Source of the DNA: Deinococcus apachensis DSM 19763
Lineage (GTDB): Bacteria; Deinococcota; Deinococci; Deinococcales; Deinococcaceae
Length of the DNA stretch: 64,000 bases
Assembly: GCF_000381345.1 (NCBI RefSeq)
Contig: NZ_KB906398.1
Span: forward strand, 704,642-768,641
Direction: 5' to 3'
Part shown: positions 48,782 to 56,731 of the stretch, in pieces
How positions within the stretch are numbered: the stretch's first letter is position 1
Layout: the number at the start of each line of letters is the position of its first letter
Made by a program: the position numbers and the translations under genes
Notes under the pieces: generated by a model
What the model saw: the letters and a program-made list of their open reading frames with translations, nothing else
Told to the model about the DNA's origin: nothing
The model's database searches: none

Positions 48782-49129
48782 TTACCGCGGCGCGGCCGGG
48801 ATGACGCACACCCCCAGATACAGCCGAACGAGGGCGTCGAAGTGGGCGGCGTCGCCGGTGTACAGGGCGGCCAGGAGGGTGGACTTCGCCTGCGCCTGGG
48901 CCTGCCGATCGTTGTTGAGCGGGCGTTGGTCCAGGACGCTCAGACTGTCGATGATCCTGGAGCGGCTTTGCAGGGCGAAGTTGCGGACGCTGCCAATCTG
49001 CGTGAGGAGGGTCTGGCAATTCGGCGAGTTGGAGAAGCTCGGTTGCGCGCGCGCCGCCGGGGTGGTGAGGCTGGCGGGAATGGCGAGCAGGGCGGCGAGG
49101 AGCAGGGCCTGACGGGCGCGTGGGGGCAT
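48782..49129 (-). CDS. Small secreted protein
   Basis: The 115 residues have a signal peptide (RQALLLAALLAIPASLTTPAARAQ) and a helical mature part with two cysteines (NSPNCQTLLTQIGSVRNFAL.. YLGVCVIPAAPR), likely a disulfide. GGAGG sits 5 nt before the ATG at 49129. Function unknown. Confidence 0.6.
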   Translation of the reverse strand: MPPRARQALLLAALLAIPASLTTPAARAQPSFSNSPNCQTLLTQIGSVRNFALQSRSRIIDSLSVLDQRPLNNDRQAQAQAKSTLLAALYTGDAAHFDALVRLYLGVCVIPAAPR

Positions 49130-49312
49130 GCCGTCCTCCGAACGCCGCGCGGGGGAACCCGGCACCCCGCGGGGCGGAAGGTGCCGGCGCGCACGGCACC
49201 TCTGCGCCCGGACGCCGGTTCAGTCTGCGCCGCCTGGTGGCCTGGCAGGTGAGCCCTGGGCCTTCAGCGCCCCACCCGCGGTTGGCCCGCTTTCCCCGCC
49301 GGGACATCTGCA

Positions 49313-49347
49313 AAAGTGGGGATCTGGTCGCCACCCGATCCCCACTT
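49313..49347 (-). terminator. Terminator downstream of the DUF5348-like gene
   Basis: Minus strand: AAGTGGGGATC, 12-nt loop, GATCCCCACTT then TTGC. An 11-bp perfect stem with a short T-run. Confidence 0.6.
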
Positions 49348-49399
49348 CTACCCAGCCGGCATGGCTACCTTCTTGAAAAGTGACCACTCTCCAAGAGGC

Positions 49400-49796
49400 T
49401 CAGCCGCCGGTGATCGGCGCGGTGTCCTCCAGCACCCACCGGGCCTCACGCAGCACGCGGCTCCGTTCCGCCTCGCTGAAGCGGAAGGGATCGGCATTCA
49501 CGAGTTCGAGCAGGCTGGCGAGCGCGGCCCGCAGGTCATCCACCTGACTCCGTTCGTCCTGGCTCTCCTGCGGCCAGCGCAGGTAGGCGCCCTCGCACAG
49601 GATCAGGTCGGCGCTGCGCCAGCTGCCGCCCAGGGCGACGTGCAACTTCGCCTCCTGATGCAGGCCCATGCCAAAGGCCGCGGGCAGCCAGCCGTCCTCC
49701 AGCAGGAAGTTCGACCCGGGCGCCGCAGCAGAGGGGCTTGCCGTCCAGGTAGTAGCGGCGGCCGCCGCCATCGGTTCCGGTCACGATGTTCGTCAT
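49400..49796 (-). pseudogene. DUF5348-like protein gene, frameshifted
   Basis: From ATG 49796, after AGGAG, the frame reads MTNIVTGTDGGGRRYYLDGK and PLCCGA, then must shift near 49715 to continue SNFLLEDGWLPAAFGMGLHQ, LRWPQESQDERSQVDDLRAA and FRFSEAERSRVLREARWVLE. The YYLDGK..CG and W..LRWP pattern resembles DUF5348 proteins of unknown function. A shorter 3' copy of this gene lies at about 55965-56035. Confidence 0.5.
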
Positions 49797-49862
49797 GGTG
49801 TCTCCTGAGCGCGGCGGGGAATGCCCGCCAGCGCGGGTGAAAGAGGGCGGAAGACTCAGCGG

Positions 49863-50035
49863 TCAGTCGCAGGTGAGGCCCACCACGCTGAGGGTGAGGT
49901 AGACCCGCGCCAGGAACGGCACGTGGGGTTCGCCGTGCGGGCGGTGCCGCAGCACTCGGCGTTCCGGGTCGAACCGGTGCGAGGGGGCAGGAGGCCGAGG
50001 TTGTCGCCTCCCCGCCGCCGCTCAACCAGTTCCAC
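49863..50035 (-). pseudogene. Very small gene with a one-base frameshift
   Basis: VELVERRRGGDNLGLLPP, then a shift in a C-run near 49985 gives HRFDPERRVLRHRPHGEPHV and PFLARVYLTLSVVGLTCD to the stop. It sits between two other minus-strand genes. The coding signal is modest. Confidence 0.35.
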
Positions 50036-50047
50036 GTCACCTGGGCA

Positions 50048-50728
50048 CTACACCCGGCGGCCCTCCTCGCGGGCGCGGTGCTCCGCCGCGGGCGTGAGGG
50101 CCGCCAGCGCCACCTCCACGCTGTTGGTGGGCCGGTCCACCCGCTCGACCCACACCCGGTCGTCCTTCACGCCCGAGACGTACGCCTTGCCGTGCCACCC
50201 GGGGCCAGCGCGCTGGCTGTCCTCGTAGCGGTACTCCGCGCGCACCAGCCACAGGCGGCGAGCAGGGTCGTAGTCCACCACCTGCGCCAGGGGCCACTCC
50301 CACTCGGTCGGCGTGGGCAGGCCGCGTTCCTCGACGGCCTCCCGCGTTCGCCGCACCAGGTGATCGTGCAGCCGCATGTCCAGGGGAGGGACCCAGCTGG
50401 GCCGGCCAGCCGCGCGCCGCACCCGGAGGTCCACCCGCGCCTGGTGACACTCCTCGAGCAGCGGAATGGTGATCCGGGTGCCGCTGGCGCGCAGGGCGTC
50501 AATCAGCGCGCGGATGGTTTCACCCTCAGCGGTGGGGGTGCGAGGCTGGCCGGTGTAGGGGCAACGCTCCTCACCGGGGGCGAGGTAAACGTCCTGACCG
50601 CGCGCGTGGCGGCTGGCCAGTGCGAAGGCCCGGCGCCGAGCGGTGGTGTTGGTCGCCCGGTGCGCGGCGGCCAGGGCGTGCGTCAGGTGCGCGAGGCGGG
50701 GGTTGTGGGCGGGCATGGAGAACTTCAT
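50048..50728 (-). CDS. Hypothetical protein (226 residues)
   Basis: Reads from MKFSMPAHNPRLAHLTHALA; rich in Arg and Trp, soluble. Central part EEGETIRALIDALRASGTRITIPLLEE-like helix, then strands (WLVRAEYRYEDSQRAGPGWH, YVSGVKDDRVWVERVDRPTN). This gene is intact, unlike its neighbours. No family recognised; intact status suggests recent or continuing use. Confidence 0.55.
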   Translation of the reverse strand: MKFSMPAHNPRLAHLTHALAAAHRATNTTARRRAFALASRHARGQDVYLAPGEERCPYTGQPRTPTAEGETIRALIDALRASGTRITIPLLEECHQARVDLRVRRAAGRPSWVPPLDMRLHDHLVRRTREAVEERGLPTPTEWEWPLAQVVDYDPARRLWLVRAEYRYEDSQRAGPGWHGKAYVSGVKDDRVWVERVDRPTNSVEVALAALTPAAEHRAREEGRRV

Positions 50729-51041
50729 GCCTGGAGCCTGGCACGGCACTCTTTTTCGCCTTTGGCCTGATCCACATGCCGCGGCAAATGTCAAGCGGGA
50801 GGCAGGACGACAGGCCTCCTCTAAGAAAACCGCGTCCTAGTGAGCTTTCTTCATTCTCCTGCCGGGGACAAGACGTTTTGCTCCGCCCGCGAGGGCATCG
50901 CGCCGCTCTCAACCCACGCGGGGCAGCAATGCTGTGCAGCACGCAGTGAGGCAGAAGGGGACCTCGCGGCGCGAAACAGCTTGTCCAAATCGAGCAGCGC
51001 AACTCTGCCCCGCCAGCGCCGACCTGCGGAAAGCCCTGAGC
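50729..51041. other. Intergenic region
   Basis: No gene, clear promoter or terminator recognised. Confidence 0.3.
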
Positions 51042-51576
51042 TCAGCCGCGCAGCGCCTGGTAGAGCGTTTCCCGCGCGACGCCGAGCTCGCGGGCGAGCG
51101 CCGCTTTGCTCTCCCCTGCCGCCACCCGCGCGCGCACCTGCTCCACCTGGGCGGGCGACACCGCCCGCCTGCGGCCCCGGTACGCGCCGCGCGCCCGGGC
51201 CACCTCGATGCCCTCGCGCTGCCGCTCGCGGATCAGCGTCCGCTCGAACTCCACCACCGCGCCCATGACACTCAGCAGCCGCCGCGCCATGGGCGTAGCG
51301 TCGCCAGAAAAGAGCAACCCCTCCCGGACGAACTCGACCTGCACGCCGCGGCCGGTGAACTCGTCGACCAGGGCACGCAGGTCGTCAAGGTCGCGGGCCA
51401 GGCGGTCCATGGCGTGCACGACCACCACGTCGCCCTCACGCACGTAGCGGCGCAGTTCACCGAGCGCCAACCGCGCCTTTTCCGCTGGCGTGGTCCTCGA
51501 ACACCCGGTCCACCGGCACACCTTCGAGCTGCCGCGCGGTGTTCTGCCCGGCGCTGCTCACCCGCACGTACCCCAC
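51042..51576 (-). pseudogene. Serine recombinase (resolvase/invertase), frameshifted
   Basis: From GTG 51576 the frame reads VGYVRVSSAGQNTARQLEGV with the catalytic serine, PVDRVFEDHASGK, then breaks at a run of four A near 51478. The next frame carries on with LRRYVREGDVVVVHAMDRLA, RDLDDLRALVDEF, VEFERTLIRERQREGIEVAR and a C-terminal helix-turn-helix (GESKAALARELGVARETLYQ). All parts of a Tn3-type resolvase are present, but not in one frame. Confidence 0.75.
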
Positions 51577-51663
51577 CCGCTGCCCCTTCGCCGCCCGTCT
51601 TGCCCGCCAGGGTGGCAGGGTAAGGCCTGGATCTGGCCGGATAGGGCTCGGAGAAAGCCAATA

Positions 51664-51687
51664 CCGGCCCCACCATGAGGGGGCCGG
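51664..51687 (-). terminator. Terminator of the repeat-lipoprotein gene
   Basis: CCGGCCCC, 7-nt loop, GGGGCCGG, then TATTGGCTTT on the minus strand, 20 nt past the stop. Confidence 0.6.
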
Positions 51688-51706
51688 TGCTGTGGGGGGA
51701 GGGGCC

Positions 51707-54700
51707 TCAGGGTTGGTGGCGGCCCAGGAACATGAAGGTGTCCTTGGGATAGCTGTTCCACTCGGTGACGCTGAAGCTCGGCGACCCGAAGGGCGTGCCG
51801 CTCTTGCGCACCAGGGTGCCGCCCGCTGGCAGGATCGGCTTGGCCACCGTCGCGTTCGGGTCCCCCAGCACGTCGACGACCACGCCGTCCTTCTTGAGCA
51901 CCAGCGCGTTCAGCACGTACCCGTCGAGGCTGAAGTACGCCTCCTCGTTGTAGTAATACGCGTTGGTGATGTCGAAGAAGTCGTAGAAGTTCGAGTTCAG
52001 GATGATGTACGGCTGGCCCGGGTAGAAGGGCAGGAACGGCAGGCTGAACACCCGCACCTGGCCGGTGGCCTTGACGTACTGGTGGAAAAACAGCTCGTAC
52101 CCGGTCTGCATGCCGCTCATCCCGTCATCCGGGTAGTACACCTGAATCGCCGCGCGGCCGTCCGAGCCGTCGACGTAGTCGCTGATAAACGCCTGGCGCA
52201 GGTCTGAGGCCACGCGCAGGGTGCGGCTCACCACGCCGCCGCGGCCATCGTCGGCCTTGACGGTGACGGTCGCCGCGCCGCGGCCCACCGCCTGGGCGCT
52301 CACGACGCCGCCGGACACGCTGGTGCTCACCGCGCCCGGGTTGTCGCTCGTCGCCGTGATCGTCAGCGCGTCACCGTCCGCGTCGGCGAATGCGGAGGCG
52401 AGAACGACCGCCCCGCCGCGCCCGAGCTCGAACTTCACGTCCGTCAGGGGGGCGATGGTGGGCGGGGTGTTGGGCGCGCTGACCGTCACCTTGAACTTCG
52501 CCGTGGCGGTGCCGCCCTGCCCGTCGGCGGCGGTGAGCGTCACGGTGGCGCTTCCGGCAAGGGGCGCGTCGACGGTGAGCACGGAACCGTTCTGGCGGAT
52601 GGAGACGGCGCCGGGGTCGCTGCTCACGGCGGTGAGGGTGAGGGCGTCCCCGTCGGCGTCCGTGAAGATCGCCGCGAGGTCGACGTCCCTGGACTGCCCG
52701 GTGGTGAGGGTCAGGTCCGCCGGAGTGTTCGCCACCACCGGCGCGTGATTGGCGGTAGCGACGGTGACCGGGAAGGTCATGGGCTCGCTCGTCGCCTGGC
52801 CGTCATTGGCCGTGGCGGTGATGGTCGCCGTGCCCGCCTTCAGGGGACGCAGCTCGAAGACGCCCGCGCCCGCCGAGGGGACCATCGTCACGCTCGCGAC
52901 GCTGGGGTCGCTGCTGGTCACCGTGAAGGTCAGGGCGTCCCCGTCGGGGTCCTGAAGGAAGTCGGCCGCGTCGTAGGTCAGGGCGGCCGAGCCCGCCTCG
53001 GGCGCGGGGTCCCCGGGGTGATTCGTGACAACCGGCGCATGGTTGGGCACGGCGACGGTGAAGGTGGACTCGGCGCTGGTCGCGGTGTTCCCCGCGGCGT
53101 CCACCGCCCGCACGCGGTAGGTGTACGCCCCGGCGGGCAGGTCCGTGAGGGTGAACGTCGCGCCGAAACTGCCGTCCGAGTCGAAGGTGCCCGCGCGGGT
53201 GTCGACCACGTCCTCGCCGCGCAGCAGCTGGAAGGAGCGCACGACGCCGTTGTCGCGGGCGTTCGCGGTGAAGGTCATGCGCCCCGGCGCGACCAGCGCC
53301 GAGTCCAGCTGGGTGAGCGTCACGCCGGTGGGCGCCGCGACGTCCTGTGCGGTGTAGGTGACGCTCAGGGTGACCGCCTGCCCGGCACCCACCGTGCTGC
53401 TCAGCGGCGTGCTCGCCGTGTAGGCAAAGCCGCCCTGGGTCAGGGTGCCCGCCAGGGTGTAGCGCCCGGGCTTCAGGTGCCCGAGGTGCGTGCCGCTGCT
53501 CACCGGGATGAGGGTGCCGTCCGGAGCCTCCAGGTTCAGCGTGGCCCCCTGCGGCAGCCCCTGCAGATCGAGGTCGAGCGCGCCGGTGGTCGCCTGATAG
53601 CTGACGTCCGCGCGGGCCACCTGACCGGCAGTGACCCTCAGCGGGGCGGGCACTGTGGCCGCGTAGTCGTAGTCCCCGGCGGTGACGGGCGCGGCGGCAA
53701 GGGTGTAGTTGCCGGGCTTCAGGTGTGGCAGGGGGACGCCACTCGTGAAGGGCAGGCCTGAGCCATCCGGGGCGCTGAGCGTCACGGCTGGCGTCACGCC
53801 CTGGGGGGTGGTGACGGTGGCGTTCAGTTGCCCGTCCACGGCGGCGTAGGCTCTGGTCGCGTGAGCGGTCTGCCCGGCGGTGAGGGTGACGGGCACGTTC
53901 AGCGCCTGGTAGGTGAAGCCGCCCGCGTCCACATCCGCGCCGAGCAGGGTGTACTCGCCGGGCTTCAGGCCGCTCAGGTGCCCGCCTTCGGGCACGGGGA
54001 GGGTCGCGCCCGCGGCGTCACGCAGGGTGAGGGCCGCGCTGCTCCCGCTGGGCAGGCCGGTCGTTCCCACGTCGAGCTGCGCGGTGCGCACCCCGTAGGC
54101 GGCGGTAAAGGGAACCGTCTGTCCGGCGGCGACCGTGAGGGTGACGGGCGTGGTGCTCGGTGCGTAGTCGAAGCCGTCCACCGTGACGGTGTTCGCGGTG
54201 AGGGTGTACTCGCCGGGCGCGAGGTGGTCGAGGGTGACGTCGCCGGTGGCGGTGAAGGCGCGGGTGAAGCCGCCGGGGCCGCTGAGGGTCACGTCGGGCG
54301 TCACGCCGGGTTCGCTGAGGACACTGACGGTGGCGCGCGCGTCGATCGCGGCGAAGGTGAGTTTGGGCGTGCTGGTGATGCCCACTTCCACCGTGAAGGG
54401 GACGTCCGCGGCGTGGTACGTGAACCCCCCGGCCGAGACATCTGCCGCCTTGAGGGTGTACGTGCCGGGCACCAGGTCACGCACGATGAGATCACTGGGA
54501 ATGCGGTAGCCGCCACCGCGGGCGTTGACGAGGCGCAGGGTAGGGCGCACTCCGTCGGGGAGCCCCGCGAAGGCCAGTTGCGCGACGCCGCTGAGGGTGA
54601 CGGTGCCGCCCAGCGCGGTCTGCCCGGCGACGACGGTGAAGGTGCTGGTCTGCCCGCTGGGCCCGGTGACGGTGTACTCGCCCGGCTGGAGGTTCGTGAG

Positions 54701-55201
54701 GGTGTAGGTGCCGCTCTCGGTAATCGTTTTCGTGTACCCGCCGGGGCCGGTGACGACGGTCGCAGTGAGCGCCTGCGCCTGGAGAGCCCCCTCGGGCGAG
54801 GCGAGGTCGTCATTCGTCACCGTGATGGTGAGCGCGCCGGTGATGGGCACGTACGTGACGTTCAGCTTCGGGGTTTCGCCCGCTTTCACGGTGAGGGTGC
54901 TGTCCGGCGCGGCGTAGGTGTAGGGGCCGCTCTCGTACGGCGGGGCGGTGACGGTGTAGGTGCCGGGGGGCAGGGTGAGGTCCGCGCCTGTGCTGGGGAC
55001 GGTGTAGGTCTTCCCGTCCTCAGCGGTGAGGGTGACGGTAGGGGTGCCGCCCGCGGGCGCGCTGACGTCGATGTGGGTGACGGCGGCAGTGGGCGGGGTG
55101 GCGCCGCCGGGGCCGAGGGCACCGCTGCCGGGAGCGACCTGGCCGCAGGCGGAGAGCAGCAGGCCCGCGGTGAGGGTGAGCAGGAGGGGCGCGCGCTTCA
55201 T
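51707..55201 (-). CDS. Large surface lipoprotein with PEGA-type and cadherin-like repeats and a lamin-tail-like end
   Basis: The 1164 residues begin with a lipoprotein signal (LLSAC). About residues 40-600 hold seven repeats of some 85 residues, each with L(K/A/Q/V)PG(E/T/N/R)YTL, an aromatic FxY strand, and a T(V/A)AGQT end. Next is an Ig-like unit (605-700), then three units starting NHAPVV/NTPPTI with DADGDALT motifs (about 705-1000). The last 150 residues (AFISDYVDGSDGRAAIQVYY, YVLNALVLKKDGVVVDVLGD) resemble a lamin-tail domain. No enzyme motif. Likely an adhesin or surface scaffold. Its start overlaps the upstream gene's stop by 4 nt. Confidence 0.8.
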   Translation of the reverse strand: MKRAPLLLTLTAGLLLSACGQVAPGSGALGPGGATPPTAAVTHIDVSAPAGGTPTVTLTAEDGKTYTVPSTGADLTLPPGTYTVTAPPYESGPYTYAAPDSTLTVKAGETPKLNVTYVPITGALTITVTNDDLASPEGALQAQALTATVVTGPGGYTKTITESGTYTLTNLQPGEYTVTGPSGQTSTFTVVAGQTALGGTVTLSGVAQLAFAGLPDGVRPTLRLVNARGGGYRIPSDLIVRDLVPGTYTLKAADVSAGGFTYHAADVPFTVEVGITSTPKLTFAAIDARATVSVLSEPGVTPDVTLSGPGGFTRAFTATGDVTLDHLAPGEYTLTANTVTVDGFDYAPSTTPVTLTVAAGQTVPFTAAYGVRTAQLDVGTTGLPSGSSAALTLRDAAGATLPVPEGGHLSGLKPGEYTLLGADVDAGGFTYQALNVPVTLTAGQTAHATRAYAAVDGQLNATVTTPQGVTPAVTLSAPDGSGLPFTSGVPLPHLKPGNYTLAAAPVTAGDYDYAATVPAPLRVTAGQVARADVSYQATTGALDLDLQGLPQGATLNLEAPDGTLIPVSSGTHLGHLKPGRYTLAGTLTQGGFAYTASTPLSSTVGAGQAVTLSVTYTAQDVAAPTGVTLTQLDSALVAPGRMTFTANARDNGVVRSFQLLRGEDVVDTRAGTFDSDGSFGATFTLTDLPAGAYTYRVRAVDAAGNTATSAESTFTVAVPNHAPVVTNHPGDPAPEAGSAALTYDAADFLQDPDGDALTFTVTSSDPSVASVTMVPSAGAGVFELRPLKAGTATITATANDGQATSEPMTFPVTVATANHAPVVANTPADLTLTTGQSRDVDLAAIFTDADGDALTLTAVSSDPGAVSIRQNGSVLTVDAPLAGSATVTLTAADGQGGTATAKFKVTVSAPNTPPTIAPLTDVKFELGRGGAVVLASAFADADGDALTITATSDNPGAVSTSVSGGVVSAQAVGRGAATVTVKADDGRGGVVSRTLRVASDLRQAFISDYVDGSDGRAAIQVYYPDDGMSGMQTGYELFFHQYVKATGQVRVFSLPFLPFYPGQPYIILNSNFYDFFDITNAYYYNEEAYFSLDGYVLNALVLKKDGVVVDVLGDPNATVAKPILPAGGTLVRKSGTPFGSPSFSVTEWNSYPKDTFMFLGRHQP

Positions 55202-55674
55202 CGGGTGGCCTCCGGAAGGGTGAAGGTGAGACCGGTGCTCCAGCCGAGGCCAGCGCGAGTGGCCTGGCCCTCAAAGGTGACGCCGATCGGCTGGCCGGGC
55301 AGGTTGAGGGTCACGCCCGCGCGGGCGAGCCAGGTGAGGTCCAGGCCGCCGTTCTGGTAGGCGAGGCCGCCGAGGCCCGCCCCGGCGTAGGGGGTCAGCC
55401 CCACCCCAGCCAGGTTCAGGGGTTGGCTGGGGCTCAGCAGCAGGGTGGTGGACGGCACCGGCACCAGACCACCACCGCCCACAGGCAACGTGACGTCGAA
55501 GCGGGCGCTGAGGTTCAGCGCTGGGGTGAGTTCCTCGAACGGCACCGTGACAGTGAGGGGGACGGGCCGCACACCGGCCGCGGCCGGGTGGGCCTGCACG
55601 CCCAGGGTCACGGGGGCAGCGTGAGCGCTGGCGGTGAGAGCAGTAAGCAGAGCGAGGGGAAGGGAATAGCGCAT
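55198..55674 (-). CDS. Small exported beta-barrel-like protein
   Basis: 158 residues with a signal peptide (SLPLALLTALTASAHAAP) and alternating hydrophobic strands (LNLSARFDVTLPVGGGGLVP, LTPYAGAGLGGLAYQNGGLD, GVTFEGQATRAGLGWSTGLT) that look like an outer-membrane beta-barrel or autotransporter-like fold. Stop overlaps the start of the 1164-residue lipoprotein (ATGA), so the two are made together. The frame is open upstream, but the signal peptide fixes the start. Function inferred from layout only. Confidence 0.65.
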   Translation of the reverse strand: MRYSLPLALLTALTASAHAAPVTLGVQAHPAAAGVRPVPLTVTVPFEELTPALNLSARFDVTLPVGGGGLVPVPSTTLLLSPSQPLNLAGVGLTPYAGAGLGGLAYQNGGLDLTWLARAGVTLNLPGQPIGVTFEGQATRAGLGWSTGLTFTLPEATR

Positions 55675-55964
55675 GGATTTCTCTTGTGCCCAGTGGCAGG
55701 AAAGTGACGGCGCGCCTTTGCCAAAGGTTTGCTCAAGGGCAGCGTAGGATTCCCCCCTTGACTGTTTTCTTTCACCGATGGTCGTTAGCTCTGCGTCATG
55801 AGCAGATGGCCCGTGAGAACGGTCTTTTTCCCACTGCGACTCCTCGCCTTGCCCTGCGAGCGGCCCCTCCCCCTTCCAGGTCACTTTCTCTGGCATAGGC
55901 GAGTCCCGCGGGCACCCTTGCTCTTTCTTCGCCTGATGGCGCTTCTCAGGGCGCTGGGTCGCCG

Positions 55965-56245
55965 ATGACCGTTCTGGTCTCCTCCAGCACCCGCAGGCCT
56001 CACGCAGCTCCACTCCGCCTCACTAAAGCGGAAAGACTTTCCGCACAGGATGATGCCGGGACTGCGCGCCCTTTCCGCTGGCGTGGTCCTCGAACACCCG
56101 GTCCACCGGCACACCCTCGAGCTGCCGTGCGGGGTTCTGCCCGGCGCTGCTCACCCGCACGTACCCCACCCGCTGCCCCCGCGCCGCCCGTCTTGCCCGC
56201 CAGGGTGTCAGGGTAAGACCTGGACCTGGCCGGACAGGTGTCCAG
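55965..56245 (-). pseudogene. Chimeric relic: resolvase 5' end joined to DUF5348-like 3' end
   Basis: Bases about 56079-56245 match 51478-51644 closely (VGYVRVSSAGQNPARQLEGV, PVDRVFEDHASGK). Immediately after, 55965-56035 matches the 3' end of the gene at 49400-49495 (FRFSEAE, then VLEETRTVIGD in a shifted frame). The genes between these in the first copy are absent, so this is a duplicated segment with an internal deletion. Confidence 0.65.
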
Positions 56246-56731
56246 GAAAGGCGAGAACGACCCCAGATGGACATGAAATGGGCCGGGCGCGGGCGTCCGG
56301 CTGGGGTGTACCCGAAGTGGACATCAGAGATGAGACACGTGAAGCAGGAGCAGCAGGCCGGGACTGGCATTCCTAGCCCTCTGCTCCTGCCCCTGTTTCA
56401 GTTGAGCCTTACCTTTGCGGACTTCACGGGCGTTGCCTCAGAAGTCTTGGGCTGTCCTATAGAGCAGCGGGTGATCTCCGACGACTTCAGCGCCGGGCTC
56501 GTGGGCCGGGGGGCACCAGCAGGCGCGGTGAACATGATGCGTGGCCTGTACAGGGCGAGCCACGCGGGTGGGTTCGCCAGGGTCAACCCGCGGCTTGAAC
56601 AGTGGATGGACCGTCCCGCCATGCCTGTTCATGAGGGGTCTGCTGGTCTTGCCTGCCATATGCACCCTCCAAGCGCACAGCGGGCTAAGCTCACCTCACG
56701 CCCCACGAATCCAATCCATGAGGAGTGACCT
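56246..56731. other. Stretch before the tricorn gene
   Basis: A frame of about 150 codons (from 56267) and antisense frames exist, but I recognise none, and none has a start signal. GAGGAG at 56716 is the ribosome site of the next gene. Confidence 0.3.

Noticed and set aside
56267..56728. 153-codon plus-strand frame before the tricorn gene
   Set aside because: No start signal, no recognisable domain, and its 5' part overlaps the resolvase relic flank.
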